The position numbers were made by a program, and so were the translations under genes. A DNA stretch of 64,000 nt, taken from Corythucha ciliata (taxonomy: Eukaryota > Arthropoda > Insecta > Hemiptera > Tingidae). The notes below the pieces were generated by a model. It had not been told where the DNA came from. It searched no databases and saw only the letters and a program-made list of their open reading frames with translations. Positions 1 through 11,140 of this stretch are shown here, piece after piece; position 1 is the stretch's first letter; every line of letters begins with the position of its first letter. The DNA is taken from NCBI GenBank assembly GCA_038030265.1, contig CM075939.1, forward strand, positions 52,433,253-52,497,252. Direction: 5' to 3'.

Positions 1-1370
1 TAATGCGCGCTTTTGGCTTGACGGACTAATCAAGCCCTGAAATCGGCCAAAATGACTTCACGTACCCTGGAAATGCCTAAAATGATGATTCCTTCCCTGA
101 AAATGGCAAAATCGACAATTTGCGCACCAGGAATGGTCAAACTTCATGGCCTTGGCTTGATGGACTAGGTATTTGAGCCCTGAAAATGGCAAAACTGACG
201 ATTCATGTCTTTAAAATGGCTAAAATTACAATATTTGAACCCTAGAAATTGCCGAATTTACTTTACGAGCTCTAGAAATGGATTACCTGACGAATCGAGC
301 TCGAAAAATGTCTGAACAAGTGACTCCTGCCCTGAAAATGGCCAAACAGACCATTCGGAGCGCCGAAAATGGCCAACCTGGCTGTTCTCGCCTTGACTTG
401 AGACGTACTATTCGCTCCTATAACTGGAAAGACTGACTTTATGCGCCCTAAAAATTGCAATGGCTATTCAAGCCTTGAAATCGTCAAAATTGACTCTTTG
501 TGCTCTGAAAAGCTGTGCCCAACAAAGTAAAATGTCAATTTTGAAGTAAAATATTCAGTTTTAAGGTAAAGTGATATTTTTTGGGTGGAACTGCAAGTTT
601 CAGGGTAAAATCGTCAGTTTAGGAACTTTTTGGGGATGAAATCGTAATTTTGGGGGTAAAATGACCAGTTTTGTATTAACGTCATCAGTTATGTGAGGCA
701 ACACGTCAGCTGTGGCGTGTCGTCTGTGTTAGTATAAAATCGTCACATTTGCGATGAATTTTTTTTTTTTGTGAAATCACCTGTTTTCAAGGCAGAATGG
801 CCTAAAATCACCCGTTTTGGGGAAAACTTAAGTTAAAGTGTGACATTGTCAGTTTTGGAGTAAATTACCTATTATTGAGGGGAAATTGTCGTTTCGGGTG
901 TAAAATATTCATTTTTGAAATGGAACAGTAAAGTTTAGTTTTAGGTTAGACTCGCCAGTTTTGTGGTAGCATCTTAATTTGGAGGGGGGGGGGAGGCTCG
1001 TCAGCTTTGGCCAGGAATTGTAGGTTTTTTGTTTTTTTGAACTAAAATCGCCAATTGAAGGATAAAATCGGCAGTTTTTAGTGCTGAGTGGTCTGTTCAT
1101 TCGTTCATTCATTTTTGATCTGTTTCGGGTTAAACCTGCCATTTTTAGGCGGAACTCCACCAGTTTTGGGGGTAAAGACTTGGATTTTAAAAGTTGTGCT
1201 GTGAAATTTTTAGTTTAGGCGTAAACACTTCGTCTTTGGCGTAGAAACGTCAGTTTTGAAGTAAAATATTCAGTTGTACTAGAGTGAAATATTCAGTTGT
1301 TTTGTTAAAAAACGTCAGTTTTGAGTTAAAACCCGTTATTGTTTGGTTAAAAAATGTTGAATTTTTACTT
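1..1370. repeat. Highly diverged short-period tandem array
   Basis: The first 480 bases fall into consecutive units of about 30 bp built around 'AAAATGGCCAAACTGACG' and 'ATTCG'. Between about 150 and 370, six units in a row measure 30 bp although their sequences differ strongly. From about 530 to 1370 the motif changes to 'GTAAAATCGTCAGTTTTG', with shorter spacing near 20 bp and occasional double units. No convincing gene is seen. A run of G lies near 970-980. Similar arrays recur later in the window. Confidence 0.7.
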
Positions 1371-1659
1371 AATAAATTAATTAAACTGATGTTATTCGGA
1401 CGACGATGGAAGGGCATAGCCCAACACAATTTGAGTTTCGAGAAAAAACGGCTCCCCGGCGGGATTTGAACCCGCAACCTCTGGAATACCAGTCCAGCAC
1501 GCTGCCAATTGCGCCACGGAGACGCCTTTGGAAGTTGTACTCCGAGGGATAAGCTAAGCCGAACCCCACCCAGGTCCATTGTTTCTTGAAACTCGAATTG
1601 TGTTGGGCTATGCCCTTCCATCGTCGTCCGGATAACATCATTTAATTAATTTATTAATT
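1371..1659. mobile_element. Inverted-repeat (MITE-like) element carrying a tRNA-like gene
   Basis: Bases 1371-1440 and 1590-1659 are near-perfect inverted copies. Both arms contain 'GACGACGATGGAAGGGCATA' and continue to 'CCCAACACAATT'. The 150 bp between them hold the tRNA-like gene at 1451-1523. The arms start in AT-rich sequence, so a target duplication cannot be defined. No transposase is encoded, so it would depend on another element. The superfamily is unknown. Confidence 0.75.
1451..1523 (-). tRNA. tRNA-like gene, anticodon GGT (Thr by anticodon)
   Basis: Read on the minus strand, this is a 73-nt cloverleaf. The acceptor stem has six of seven pairs, including one G-T wobble, and the terminal 1-72 pair is G-G. 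The D arm (GCGC/GCGT), anticodon stem (CTGGA/TCCAG) and T arm (GCGGG/CCCGC, loop TTCAAAT) are all intact. The A box (TGGCGCAATTGG) and B box (GGTTCAAATCC) fit the Pol III consensus. The loop CTGGTAT places GGT at positions 34-36, which would read the Thr codon ACC, but the body resembles Arg or Trp tRNAs. There is no intron. It sits inside an inverted-repeat element, so it may be a mobilised pseudogene. Confidence 0.65.
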
Positions 1660-1660
1660 A

Positions 1661-4639
1661 AAAATACCGGCGACAGAAATATTCATTACATCCATCTTGA
1701 ATTTTTACGTCTCTCAGACAAGATTTCCGGGGAAATCGAATTGTCTGTTAATAGAAAAAGTCTGAATAGAATTGTCAGTTTTTGGATAGAAAATCAGGAA
1801 TAGAAGGCTAAAACAGATAATTTCCGAACGAAGATGTTAGTTTTTGATGGATTACGACCCTTTTTTGTGAAAACTCAGTTTCCGGGGAAGAATTTGACGA
1901 TTCATTGCGCTACCAGTTCTTTTGTTGGGGTTTCTAGTTTCCATAACGTCCGAAATATTCTGGCCACCTATTGGTCAAGGGCCACCAATAGGCCTGGGGG
2001 GGGGGGGACTGGTAAAGTGTTAGTGGTAACCTGCGAGGATGGCTAGGTGACGGCTCCAATTTTAATTCAAGAGACTCTAGCGGCAGTGAAGCGATAGAAG
2101 TGACGAATGAAGAGGCGATTATAAGTGAAAAGGAATGTCACCGTTAGAGGGTCGGAACGGTGATTTCAATGTGGTCGTCACCGGAGCCAATAATGACGGA
2201 GTAGTCACAGTGACAAAATCACCGACAGTGAAATCACACCTCACCTCTAGTTAGTACCCTGAGAAAATGGTCAAATTCATAATACAATACAGTCATTTTG
2301 AAGAGAATTGTACGCTCTTTCGAATGACCCAATTAGTTTTGAGCTAGAATTGATTCTAGAGCGGCCGGGAACAAGTATTAAAAAAATATATAGCCCAGCG
2401 AAAAAATTAAAGAAGGTGGAATAACTCGAAAACCAAGCTGAATTCCGGAAAAGTCAACTGTACTATGACCAGTTTTCGGCTGATCATCGAATTTTCGAAC
2501 ACTCTGTATAGTCTTTTTGACGAGCCCTCTTCAAGAAACCCAAGTGCTTGAAAAACGAGCAAGTTCCCCATTGCACTGCTTTTCTCTTTTCCCTGAAAAA
2601 GGGTGACTTGAAGGGGGGGGGGGAGCTTTAAGCTCACTTTCAGCTGTGCTGAACGAAATGTTTAGCGGTACGGGAAATAAGAGAAGAGGCAGATTAAATG
2701 TCTATAAATTCCTATAAGCTAAAATTACCCGAGAAATAAAAACCAGCAGACCCTAGAATAACTGGGCTTTATCATTAGTCGCGCTAGACGGATATTCCTC
2801 ACGTATGATCGTTCATTTGAGGGGAGGGGGTTGATTTCTACGCACTCGAAGAATGCAATACTCGAGCTAAATTGAGTATTTGCGAATGAATATTCAGTTT
2901 CTGCGGTAAAGTTTATTGTCCGAGTTTTACCATCGTTTTGAGTTGTTCAATGTATACAGATCGATTACAGAGATTATAGGGTGGAAAAGTAACTGGATGC
3001 TGGAAAAATAAACACTGTTTCATTCTATCTTTTTAAGCAAATTTTTTATTCACCCTACCACAAATATGAAGTATTAGCTACTAGCTAGCCTCGCCAGCAG
3101 TGCCAGCACCACAATTAAAACCACAAGAAAGGTAGGCAAGAACCCGCACGACCGTTTTAGTGAGTTGAACAACTGTAGGTGACGAAGGCTTATCCCTCGA
3201 ATTTCATTCCCATTCTCCTCATGTTTTCGGGGTTGAATTAGCTGCTCTCAGCTCTCAGGCCATTATGAACGGCATTAGTCGCCTAAATTTGGAGGCATTA
3301 TGAGGCTGTAGCCTATAGCGCGTTACGCTTGGTCAAATATCTGTTTGACATTAGCGCCAAGCAGGCGCGGGTTCAGAGACTGTTTTCGGGGCGACAGAGG
3401 TTCTTTCGTCCAGTTAGGAGGGGTAGAGCATCGAGCGATGAATCATGAACATGATGTGAGGAATATTTGTAGTTTCATGATTTCAGTCATCTTGACAAAC
3501 GTATACTTTATTCGAAACCGTTTTCCCGTTTCTTCAGAATTCACCATTTTTTTGCACCATAAATTACACTCTGCACACTGAATTAAACTTACGTTGTTTA
3601 TGAGAATAAGGCGTGACCGATAGAGCCCTCAGCTAGCACTAATGAGTAGTCGACACGACGAGCCCAAAAATTGAACGACGCGTTCAACCCCTAAATTTTT
3701 TATATCGCTGTCACGTTTTCCGAGCGGGGCGAACCCCCAACGGCGAGCCGCCCTCGTAATACAGCCACAAAGACTACGAAAAGAGTCACGATTCGAATGT
3801 ATCTTTTAATAGGCTATACTCAGGATTCGAAAAAAGAACCAAATCATTGGCAAATGAAGGGAACGCTAGCAGAGTCACAGCCACTCGGGTCTCTCATAAA
3901 CAGCGTCCGGCACCAAAATCTTCCTCGACAGAGTGCTGAATTTGTCGAAAATTGGTAAAATTTAAATATTTTTTTTTGCCGAAACCACGTTTGTTCACGG
4001 CTCAGGGAATCTGAAAATTGAGACTGATGACTTTGCATCAGACGATGCTTTGAAGAGGTTCTCACTTTGTATCTGCCATTTTTTCCTGCTGTGGCGTCTC
4101 TTAAAACACGAATTGGCGGCAGGGTGAAGACCTGAAGTCCCAGCAGCCCCCGGACCTTACTCAGCCACCCTGATCTGGGGGTTATCAGCCGAAACTAGTG
4201 ACGACGAGAAAAAAACATTTCTATAAACCTTGAAAAGGGGTGATGGCGGCCACTATATGCTGAGCTTTGAGCTGGAACCGGCTTGATTTCTTGGTTAAGC
4301 ATAGGCCCGGAGTCTTTTGAACCATCTTCGAGCTCGTACTGGTTACATTTTGCGAAGGTTATACAAAAATTTGCGTGGGTGACCACGCCAAATGGATTTC
4401 TGGAGCCGCGACAGACCCACAACAATCAGGGGACAAGATAAAAATATCTATGGAGCTCCTTAGTATCTAAATAAGTAATGATTACGTATAGCTTTAACTC
4501 ATGGCATTTTCTCATAGCGATTTCCGTTCGACACCCTACACAAGTGTAATGCCGCGTCCTCTCCATAAACATACGTTTCAATTTAGAGAGGACGGGTGGA
4601 AAAACGTACACCACACGAGTGTATTGCATTGAATGGAAA
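1661..4639. other. No recognisable gene
   Basis: Only short chance open frames are present. Runs of G occur near 1990-2000 and 2613-2622. A stretch at about 2090-2250 repeats short phrases such as 'GTGACAAAATCACC'. I see no conserved motif, RNA gene or clear transposon end. Confidence 0.5.
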
Positions 4640-4860
4640 ACGCTGTCAGTTTAAGCTACAGCCATTAGCGATTTTAAAAATTCATTTTAGCCGTAACAAA
4701 CTTGCGCTTTTTCTCAATTTTCACTGCGAATTAGTGCCTACTCTCAATTTTAGCCACGCATTATCGATTTTGTAAGTTTCTACCATGAAGTTTCCATCCG
4801 AAACCGCGGATTGGCGATTTCTCAACTTTAGCTGGTGAATGAGCGACATTCTCCCGATCT
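4640..4860. repeat. Diverged short tandem array, reverse orientation
   Basis: Phrases such as 'TTTTTCTCAATTTT', 'GCGAATTAG' and 'TCTCAATTTTAGCC' recur at roughly 30-60 bp spacing. They are reverse complements of the unit 'GCTAATTCGCGGCTAAAATTGAG' style seen at 60820-61220 and 63795-64000. The array is decayed. Confidence 0.5.
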
Positions 4861-5270
4861 ACCCCTAAACGTTACACAAATAACTCGCCCTCACATCGCT
4901 CTCCCGCTGTATCTGAGTCTGGAAAACGCACAAAAAACGTTTTCTCCACTCAATACTCTAGAATAACCCTGGGCCGGATCTTGTTTTGCCGCCCTGGGGC
5001 TAATTTGTTTTGCCGCCCCATGTGGATACCCCCCCCCCCCCGGCCAACTTCCTCCAAGTCTTGTATAGTCTAGCAAGTAACGAGAGAATGAATTATATTC
5101 AAGGAAAACTATGTTTCTTCAACTTGGCGGAAAAACCTTGAGTTGACGGCCACCCAGAAATATGAAATTGTTGGATTTTCATGATGAGTGCGAATGACGT
5201 CGGGGGTTTGGACGCACCAGACAACTATGAAAATTGCGACTGCAGACTGCACTATGATCTTCGGCTCAAC

Positions 5271-5552
5271 TTAGCAAAACCGAGTGAACCGTTTTGATGC
5301 TCGAACTGCGGGCAGCGGCGGCGTCCAGCCCCAATTTAGCTTCTTCAGGCCCTGTTTTGCCCTCAGGCTCTCTTTATTCTTGGCGGTGAGCAGCCGGGGG
5401 TCCATTTGGGCAAACAAATGATGATAAGGGGCCTCGTAGAGATATTTCCTCTCCGGGCCACGATAGGTGGAAATCCTGCTATTGTATAATTCTCTCTGGC
5501 TGCGGTAGAGAATCTTTAAAACACAGGTACTGCAATACGCTATCAGCGCCAT
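5271..5552 (-). CDS. Unrecognised 93-codon reading frame starting in a repeat
   Basis: This minus-strand frame runs 93 codons from an ATG preceded by ACCAAAT, a fair initiation context. I do not recognise the product: it is basic, has no clear domain, and its first part contains two Cys. Its first 40 nt belong to a repeat family also found at 11868-11935, 24676-24785 and 42703-42810, so the start codon may simply be repeat sequence. A broken THAP gene begins 90 bp away on the other strand. It could be a chance frame within a repeat. Coding status is uncertain. Confidence 0.25.
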   Translation of the reverse strand: MALIAYCSTCVLKILYRSQRELYNSRISTYRGPERKYLYEAPYHHLFAQMDPRLLTAKNKESLRAKQGLKKLNWGWTPPLPAVRASKRFTRFC

Positions 5553-5568
5553 ATTTGGTCCCTCGGTC
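5515..5568 (-). repeat. Dispersed repeat, 'ACCAAATATGGCG' family, copy 1
   Basis: On the minus strand this reads ACCAAATATGGCGCTGATAG and continues into GCAGTACCTGTGTTTTA. The copy at 11868 has the same core in plus orientation. Copies at 24676 and 42703 share ACCAAA-ATGGCG and GAGTACT-like parts. Confidence 0.55.
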
Positions 5569-5638
5569 GTTAAGCAGTCGTCAGGGTAAACAAGTATGAT
5601 AACATGAAAAAAATGTCATTAGAGTCTCAAATTTTTTC

Positions 5639-6240
5639 TTGTGCAGTGATTTTTTTTTAAAATGGTTATTTGTTCTGCATTATAATTGTCATCGAAAGAC
5701 CGTTGACGGAGTCCGGCTTTTTAAATTCCCGTCAGAACCAGAAAGGAGAAAGAAGTGGACCGAAAATTGTCTGAGGGAACAATGGGAGCCCACTAATAAT
5801 TACTCGAGAATTTGTGAAGTGAGTGCGATTTATACTTAATTTAGTTGTAGCCCCGTTACTTGAGTTGTTCGCTTATTTTTTGCCGTTTTTATAATGAAAT
5901 CATCAATGGCAATGTTTGACAACTCCGTACGAAGCCAATAATACTCTTGTTTGGCATCCGGGATTTGCTTTGGGAATAACGGGCTTTTCTGCTTTGCAAA
6001 TAAATATTAATTTATGCATCCTGGATACTCAACAGGGTGAGAAACAGGACAGATAATAAAAAAAATGATTTGACTCCTTGTGTAAAACTACCTTTATTAT
6101 TATCTTACCCCTATCATGATTTTTATTTCCTCTGATTTGAGCAGATTCACTTTTGAAGACTCCGAATGGGAGAAAAGAAGGCCAGATGGATGGCGAAAGT
6201 TAGAGCCTAACGCCATTCCGATTATATTTGCCGGGCTAAA
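5639..6240 (+). pseudogene. THAP-domain gene fragment with an intron, frameshifted
   Basis: An open segment at about 5660-5820 encodes a THAP-like stretch (DGVRLFKFPSEPERRKKW, then RICE) and ends exactly at a GTGAGT splice donor (5820/5821). After about 290 bp an acceptor (TTGAGCAG at about 6146) leads into FEDSEWEKRRPDGWRK and the P-box-like NAIPIIF. In THAP domains the second zinc pair is C-x2-H followed by F. Here the Cys is at the end of the first exon and ATT CAC TTT (I-H-F) opens the second, but a run of four T instead of three breaks the frame just after it. The N-terminal zinc pair is not convincingly present. This looks like a decayed P/THAP transposon gene, close to a large palindrome. 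Confidence 0.65.
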
Positions 6241-6774
6241 TTCATCACGTGAAAATAAAACGATTAATACGTCATTGAAGCTCGAAGTAAGGCTACGGAA
6301 ATTGACATTTTTGTCCAATAAAAATATCCCCCTACCTAACCGATTCATTCTTTTCAGACAATTGTGAACTCAGGAGGATCGGGTTTATCCGAAGTCAAAA
6401 GCATAGAAAATCCTGAAGGCAGGTCATAAGTATGCTGCAAGTTTTTCGTCATTAATTAAGGCTTGGCAATGTCAGTGAACGGATTAAGTTGTCTTTCCAG
6501 AAAAAGACGCCTATTAAGATAGAAAATGAAGTGCTTCAGGTCATTAATCAGGGCCCTTCGAATAGTCCGAAAAGATATGGGGTGCCCAATTTTAGGGAGG
6601 GTAGTCGTTGGCCATGTCATCCCTAAGGAGTGAACCAATTTGCCGAACAGGACGTCTAATTCCTGCGCAGTTTTGTGAGCTGAATTGATAAAAATTAACC
6701 CTAATACTGTTGGATGATTACTTCTGTAGTTACTTGTTGTTACACTTGTTGTTGAACACCAACTTTTGAAAAAT

Positions 6775-8046
6775 GTGCATGTGCAAAACCCTTCGAGATA
6801 TGATTTTTCAAACATCTTATTAGGATAACATTTTCCTTGACTAAATGCGAATAACTCGCTTCCCAGTTGTCTTTCTGCAACTTTGACGGAACACACTCTT
6901 TTCTGTCAGGCCTCTATATTTTCGTCAAAAAATAACTATTTTCTGTGTCCTCGAGAGATCCTGCAGGTTGTGCGAAACGGAGATTATTAATTTTTCAACA
7001 AAAGTCAACCCCCACTAAACCTACGCCTATCGACTTCCCATGGATCAGAAAAACTTCTTCAATAACGTGTCCCTTTCGAAATTACTCATGAGCATTTGTT
7101 TAATCAATTGGCGATTTTTTGGCAGAAATGACAATTTTTTAGACAAATTAGTGATTTTCCTATTCAAAATCGCTGGTTTTTACCTGTAAATACAAACAAT
7201 CCTTGCGAATTTCAGCATGCTAAAAATCATTACACCTCAACTGAAGCGGTCCTTGGAATGGAACTGAATATGAACGCTCACCAAAGCATTAAATTCGTCG
7301 AATGGAGTGCATTTCATTACTACGAATTTCAGTAAATTAGCGATTATTTGGCAGAAATTGCTAAATAAAAGTAGCTATAGTCACACTAAGCAGTAATTAT
7401 TGTCGAATAATCGCAAATTAACTGAAAACGTCGAACTGCGTTGTAGTGAAATGCACTTTATTCGACAGCAAGCTGCCGGAGCGACATTTTTTGATACTCT
7501 GGTAGGCGTTCACAGTTGGTTACGTTCAATGGACCACTTCAGGTGAAGTTTTCATGACGCTGAGAATGTTGAAGTTCACAAGGATTGTTTGAATTTGGCA
7601 GCTAAAAGCAATTTATTGTTTTTGAATAGGAAAATCACTCTTTTTTCTAAAAAAAAATTGTAATTTCTGCCGAGAAATCGCCAATAAATGAAACAAACGC
7701 TCATGAGTAATTTCGAAAGTAACACGTTGAAAAAGCTTTTCTGATCCATGAGAAGTCGATAGGTGCAGTTTTAGTACGGGCAAGTGGGGGTTCCCTTTTA
7801 TTGAAAATCTCCGTTTCGCACGACTTGGAAGAGCTGCCGAGCTAAGGTCACAGAAAATAGTTATTTTAGACGAAAATAGCTAGGCCTGACAGAACAGAGT
7901 GTGCTCTTCCCGAATCCAGCGTCAAAAGTTGCAGAAAGTCAGCTGCAATAGCAGCCGGGAAGCGAGTTACTCGCATTTAGTCAAGGAAAATGATGTTATC
8001 CTAAAAAGATGATTAAAACATCATATCTCTAAGGGTTTTGATTTTC
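6775..8046. mobile_element. 1.27-kb imperfect palindrome (foldback-like element)
   Basis: The two halves are reverse complements around base 7410. For example, CTAAATGCGA at 6841-6850 pairs with TCGCATTTAG at 7971-7980. The cue 'CTATCGACTTCCCATGGATC' near 7030 pairs with 'GATCCATGAGAAGTCGATAG' near 7742. The match runs from about 6775 to 8046 with many small mismatches and indels, so it is old. The interior near the centre contains 'GGCGATTTTTTGGCAGAAAT' type phrases. An open frame at 6456-6896 (minus) runs partly through one arm and is probably chance. No transposase is visible. It may be the remnant of the same element as the adjacent THAP gene. Confidence 0.7.
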
Positions 8047-8050
8047 GGAC

Positions 8051-8449
8051 CGTGGCTTATGGGGTGTTTTCGATCGCAAATGAGGTCTACTTGTACCCAA
8101 TTTTTTTCTTTACACTTATACGCATCCACCCTGTATTTTGGTTATTGTATTAGATTTTGAAATGTTGCTTTTGTTTTTCTTCATTTGGAAATAAACACGG
8201 TAAATCCGTCGCCTCATTGAGTGTTGAACCGCTTTAAAAAAGTTAATGACTCGTTAGAGGAATCCTTAACGCGAACTACGTTTGACCGAATTATCTTTAC
8301 TTACGACGCGACAAACGAACCATGTAAGGCCCTTTCACTCTAGGAACTGTGCATCTCTAGACTGCAGCAGACAAAATAAATTGGAATACCTAGGGCAGAA
8401 AATGTCAGATAGTAGCGATGTCTTGATCCCAGAAGTGTCAATACCTTTA
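8051..8449. other. No recognisable gene
   Basis: Mostly AT-rich sequence. A 77-codon plus-strand frame begins at 8282 and runs into the inverted-repeat element at 8450. It has no recognisable domain and I do not treat it as a gene. Confidence 0.4.
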
Positions 8450-8607
8450 AGGCCTCGCCAGCCACACCGAACGCGAACTGCCGCGCGGACTGGTCCGCTC
8501 ACCAAAAAACCATGACTACGTACGTGGGTGAGGTATACCCCGTTACCATAGTTTTTCCGCGTGCGGACCTGTCCGCGCGGCAGTTCGCGTTCGGTGTGGT
8601 GGGGCCT
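8450..8607. mobile_element. GC-rich 158-bp inverted-repeat MITE
   Basis: The termini are inverted copies of about 42 bp: AGGCCTCGCCAGCCACACCG at the left against the reverse complement of CGGTGTGGTGGGGCCT at the right. The arms continue through GCGAACTGCCGCGCGGAC. Flanking triplets are TTA (8447-8449) and TCA (8608-8610), a near match to the 3-bp TWA duplications of Harbinger-type elements. It is much more GC-rich than its surroundings. Confidence 0.75.
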
Positions 8608-8999
8608 TCACACACAGTCACAGTGCCGTGCCCGGCACGCGATTTGTCTGGCAAAAATGAAAATATTATTCGCTCGATTGATCAATTGATACTAGACCGG
8701 CACGTGACAGTGATTCAGTGCTCCGATCGGCACCGTAACGTTACCACAGTGATTTTAAAATTTCGAGGCAATTTAACATGTGAGAATTAAAAATAACAGT
8801 GAGCACATTTTTCTGAAAAGTCACTGTTTCATCAGCAGGGCCGTTTCTAGCTCTCGCGGGGCCCCGAGGCGAGAACTATCGGGGGGCCCCCTAGCAGCCG
8901 GTGGAGACGCGGATTCAGGTTTTGCTTAAAAGGCAGGGGTTTCAGAAATTGCATACTTTGCTCTACAAAAAACTGGCTTGATAGCCACTTGCATCCTTC

Positions 9000-9480
9000 A
9001 AATAGCTAAACTAGCCCAAAAACCCACGAAAAACCGGATAAGCTGACTACAGTCGCACCAAAAAATGAAGATTTTCGCGCCTTAAAAATGGCTAAACTTA
9101 CTATTTACGACCTAAAAATAGCAAAACTGGCGAATGTCGCTCTAACAGTAGCCAAACTGACTCTTGCCTTAAAAATTGATAGATACGTTCGATTAGGGAG
9201 TCATGAAAATACCTGAAAAGTACATGATTCGCGCCCTAAAAATGGCTAAATCGGCCATTCGCGCACGAAAAGTGGCCTTGGCTTTCTGGATACTTGGCGT
9301 CCGAAAAAACAGCTAAATTGGCTCCACGCACTCTAAAAATGGCTAAAAACTGACGATTCGCATTCTAAAAATGCCTGTACAGATGACTCCCGCCTTGAAA
9401 ATGGCAAAAGCGCGCCAAGAATGGCCAAAACTGTGCACTCCCGCCTTTACTTCACCCCGAAAAATTGACTCTATACGCCC
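9000..9480. repeat. Diverged ~30-bp array inside the hAT-like element
   Basis: The repeating phrase is like GCCCTAAAAATGGCTAAACT followed by GACGATTCGC, with individual units strongly diverged. It is close in sequence to the array at 1-480. Confidence 0.65.
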
Positions 9481-10129
9481 TAAAAATAGATTGGTACCCT
9501 AAAATTATCAACACCAGTTGTGTTTTATCCGTTGACTCGTTCGGAAATGATGGCGTTGCCGAAACCGCGGTCAAGATAGTTCAAATAAAACAAGTGGGAG
9601 AAGATTTTTCATTTCTTTGCCTTCATTATGAAAATTCTACAACCCCAAGAAAGTTACAACGTACAAAAAGTTCCAAAAAGCCCCCCAAAACAGACTATTT
9701 GTCAATAAAATTAATGATTTTCAAAAATGGCGATTCAGCCATGAAACTGCGGGAGTTTTTTTGCGATTAGTAGCAGATTAAACCGAACAGTACCTATTTT
9801 GCACTTTTATGGAAAGGATATTTTGCTAGTACGGCCAATGAAATTACCTGTCTGTTCGGCTCTGTAGCCGTCCAAAGTGCACCAAATAAGCGGCTGAAAC
9901 GAAGGACTTGGACGGGGAATATTCACAAACTTGGCCGGACACAATCAATTTAATCGAAAATGGAAAATTGTCGAACTGCAGAGGCATTCTGCAAGCACAG
10001 TGGGTAAGAGTGGCCTCCATTGAGACACGTCGTTCCTAAGGCCGAAGTTGAAACACGTTCAAGTTTCGTACCGAGAGATCCTTCAAGATCCGAATTTATT
10101 GGACTTAGCTCTTTAGAATAGCAATTAGG

Positions 10130-10690
10130 GGGGGGGGGGGTCCGTCTCAATTAAATAAACAAGTTCCGTGGGTTCGGCTCTTTCAAATATCAATTTCGAG
10201 GGTTTGGCTTAACCGACAAGCCAATTTCGTAATTATGTCTTCTTCAAAAGACAATTTCGCGAGGTTTCCCTCATTCGAAAAAGCAAATTCGCGAGATCTT
10301 TAAAAATCGAATTTCCAGGATTTGCCCCTTTAAAGCGTCAATTGGGCAGATTTCTCTTCTTTTAAAACCCACGGTTTGGTCCACTTTAGCAACCAAATTT
10401 CTTAGATTTGGCTATTTAAAATGGTCATTTCGGGTGTTTGGCTCAAATACGCCAATTTCACTTTCACATGTTTGGATCTTTCAAGACCCCTTTTTGTGGA
10501 TAAGGCGCCTTCAAAGCCAATTTCGCGGATTTTCATGGTTGGAAAATCCAATTTCGTGGGGCTGAATTCTTCAGAAACCGTATTATTCGGATTTTTAGCT
10601 CTGTAAAACCGTAATTTCCCGGATTTTCTCTCCATTAAAAACCATTATTTCCTAGGCTTAGGCATTTTAGAACACGATTTTTAATCGTTT
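10130..10690. repeat. Diverged ~30-bp array, 'CAATTTCGCGGGTTTGGCTC' type
   Basis: Units of about 24-32 bp repeat the pattern CAATTTCG, then GGTTTGGCTC, then TTTCAAAA. This is the same type as 39840-40020 and 51820-52140. It starts beside a run of G at about 10130-10140. No gene is present. Confidence 0.65.
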
Positions 10691-11140
10691 CAACAGAAGT
10701 GCCTCAAAATTGTAAAAATTTAGCCGAGTGTTGTAACTATTTTTATTCCAAGCCGGGGCCCCCCCCCGCCCCATGGTTCGGGGCCCCTAGGCGGTCGCTT
10801 ACCCTTCCTACCCCCTAAAAACGGCCCTGTTCATCAGGGTCCTCCTAGTTCGCAGACCAACACAACGAATTCTGCGGACCAGCTCATAACTCGCCCTAAA
10901 GTGGTCCGACTGGGCTGATTTTCTGTATGTAGACTCTGCTCCGGTGGCAGTACAACCCATCAAAATTTGATGACGATCCGATAATTTGCTGACCCCTTTC
11001 TCCGCACACCGGAACAGAGTCTGAACACAGAAATTAGCCCATCCAGATCACTTTTTAGGGCGAGTTATGGGCTGGTCCACAGAATTCGTTTTGTTGGTCC
11101 GCAAATTGGGAAGACCCGTCTCATCATTGTTAAGTGTGAA

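Larger units (their letters stand above)
8836..10829. mobile_element. hAT-like nonautonomous element, 1994 bp
   Basis: The ends are CAGGGCCGTTTCTAG at the left and, on the complementary strand, CAGGGCCGTTTTTAG at the right. The insertion is bounded by a perfect 8-bp direct duplication, TTCATCAG, at 8828-8835 and 10830-10837. Short CAGGG termini and an 8-bp duplication are the signature of the hAT superfamily. No transposase can be read in any frame. The interior is largely diverged tandem array (about 9000-9480 and 10130-10690). Confidence 0.85.
8805..11140. mobile_element. Inverted-repeat element split by a hAT-like insertion
   Basis: With the hAT-like element (8836-10829) removed, the flanks form one inverted repeat. 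The segment from about 10830 to 10915 (GGTCCTCCTAGTTCGCAGAC, then AACGAATTCTGCGGACCAGC) pairs with about 11050-11140 (GCTGGTCCACAGAATTCG, then GGTCCGCAAATTGGGAAGAC). The left end extends into 8805-8835. The central 130 bp hold no gene. It is a small nonautonomous element of unknown type. Confidence 0.65.

Noticed and set aside
6456..6896. Minus-strand frame of 146 codons
   Set aside because: It runs into one arm of the palindrome, has no recognisable domain, and the mirrored arm does not preserve it.
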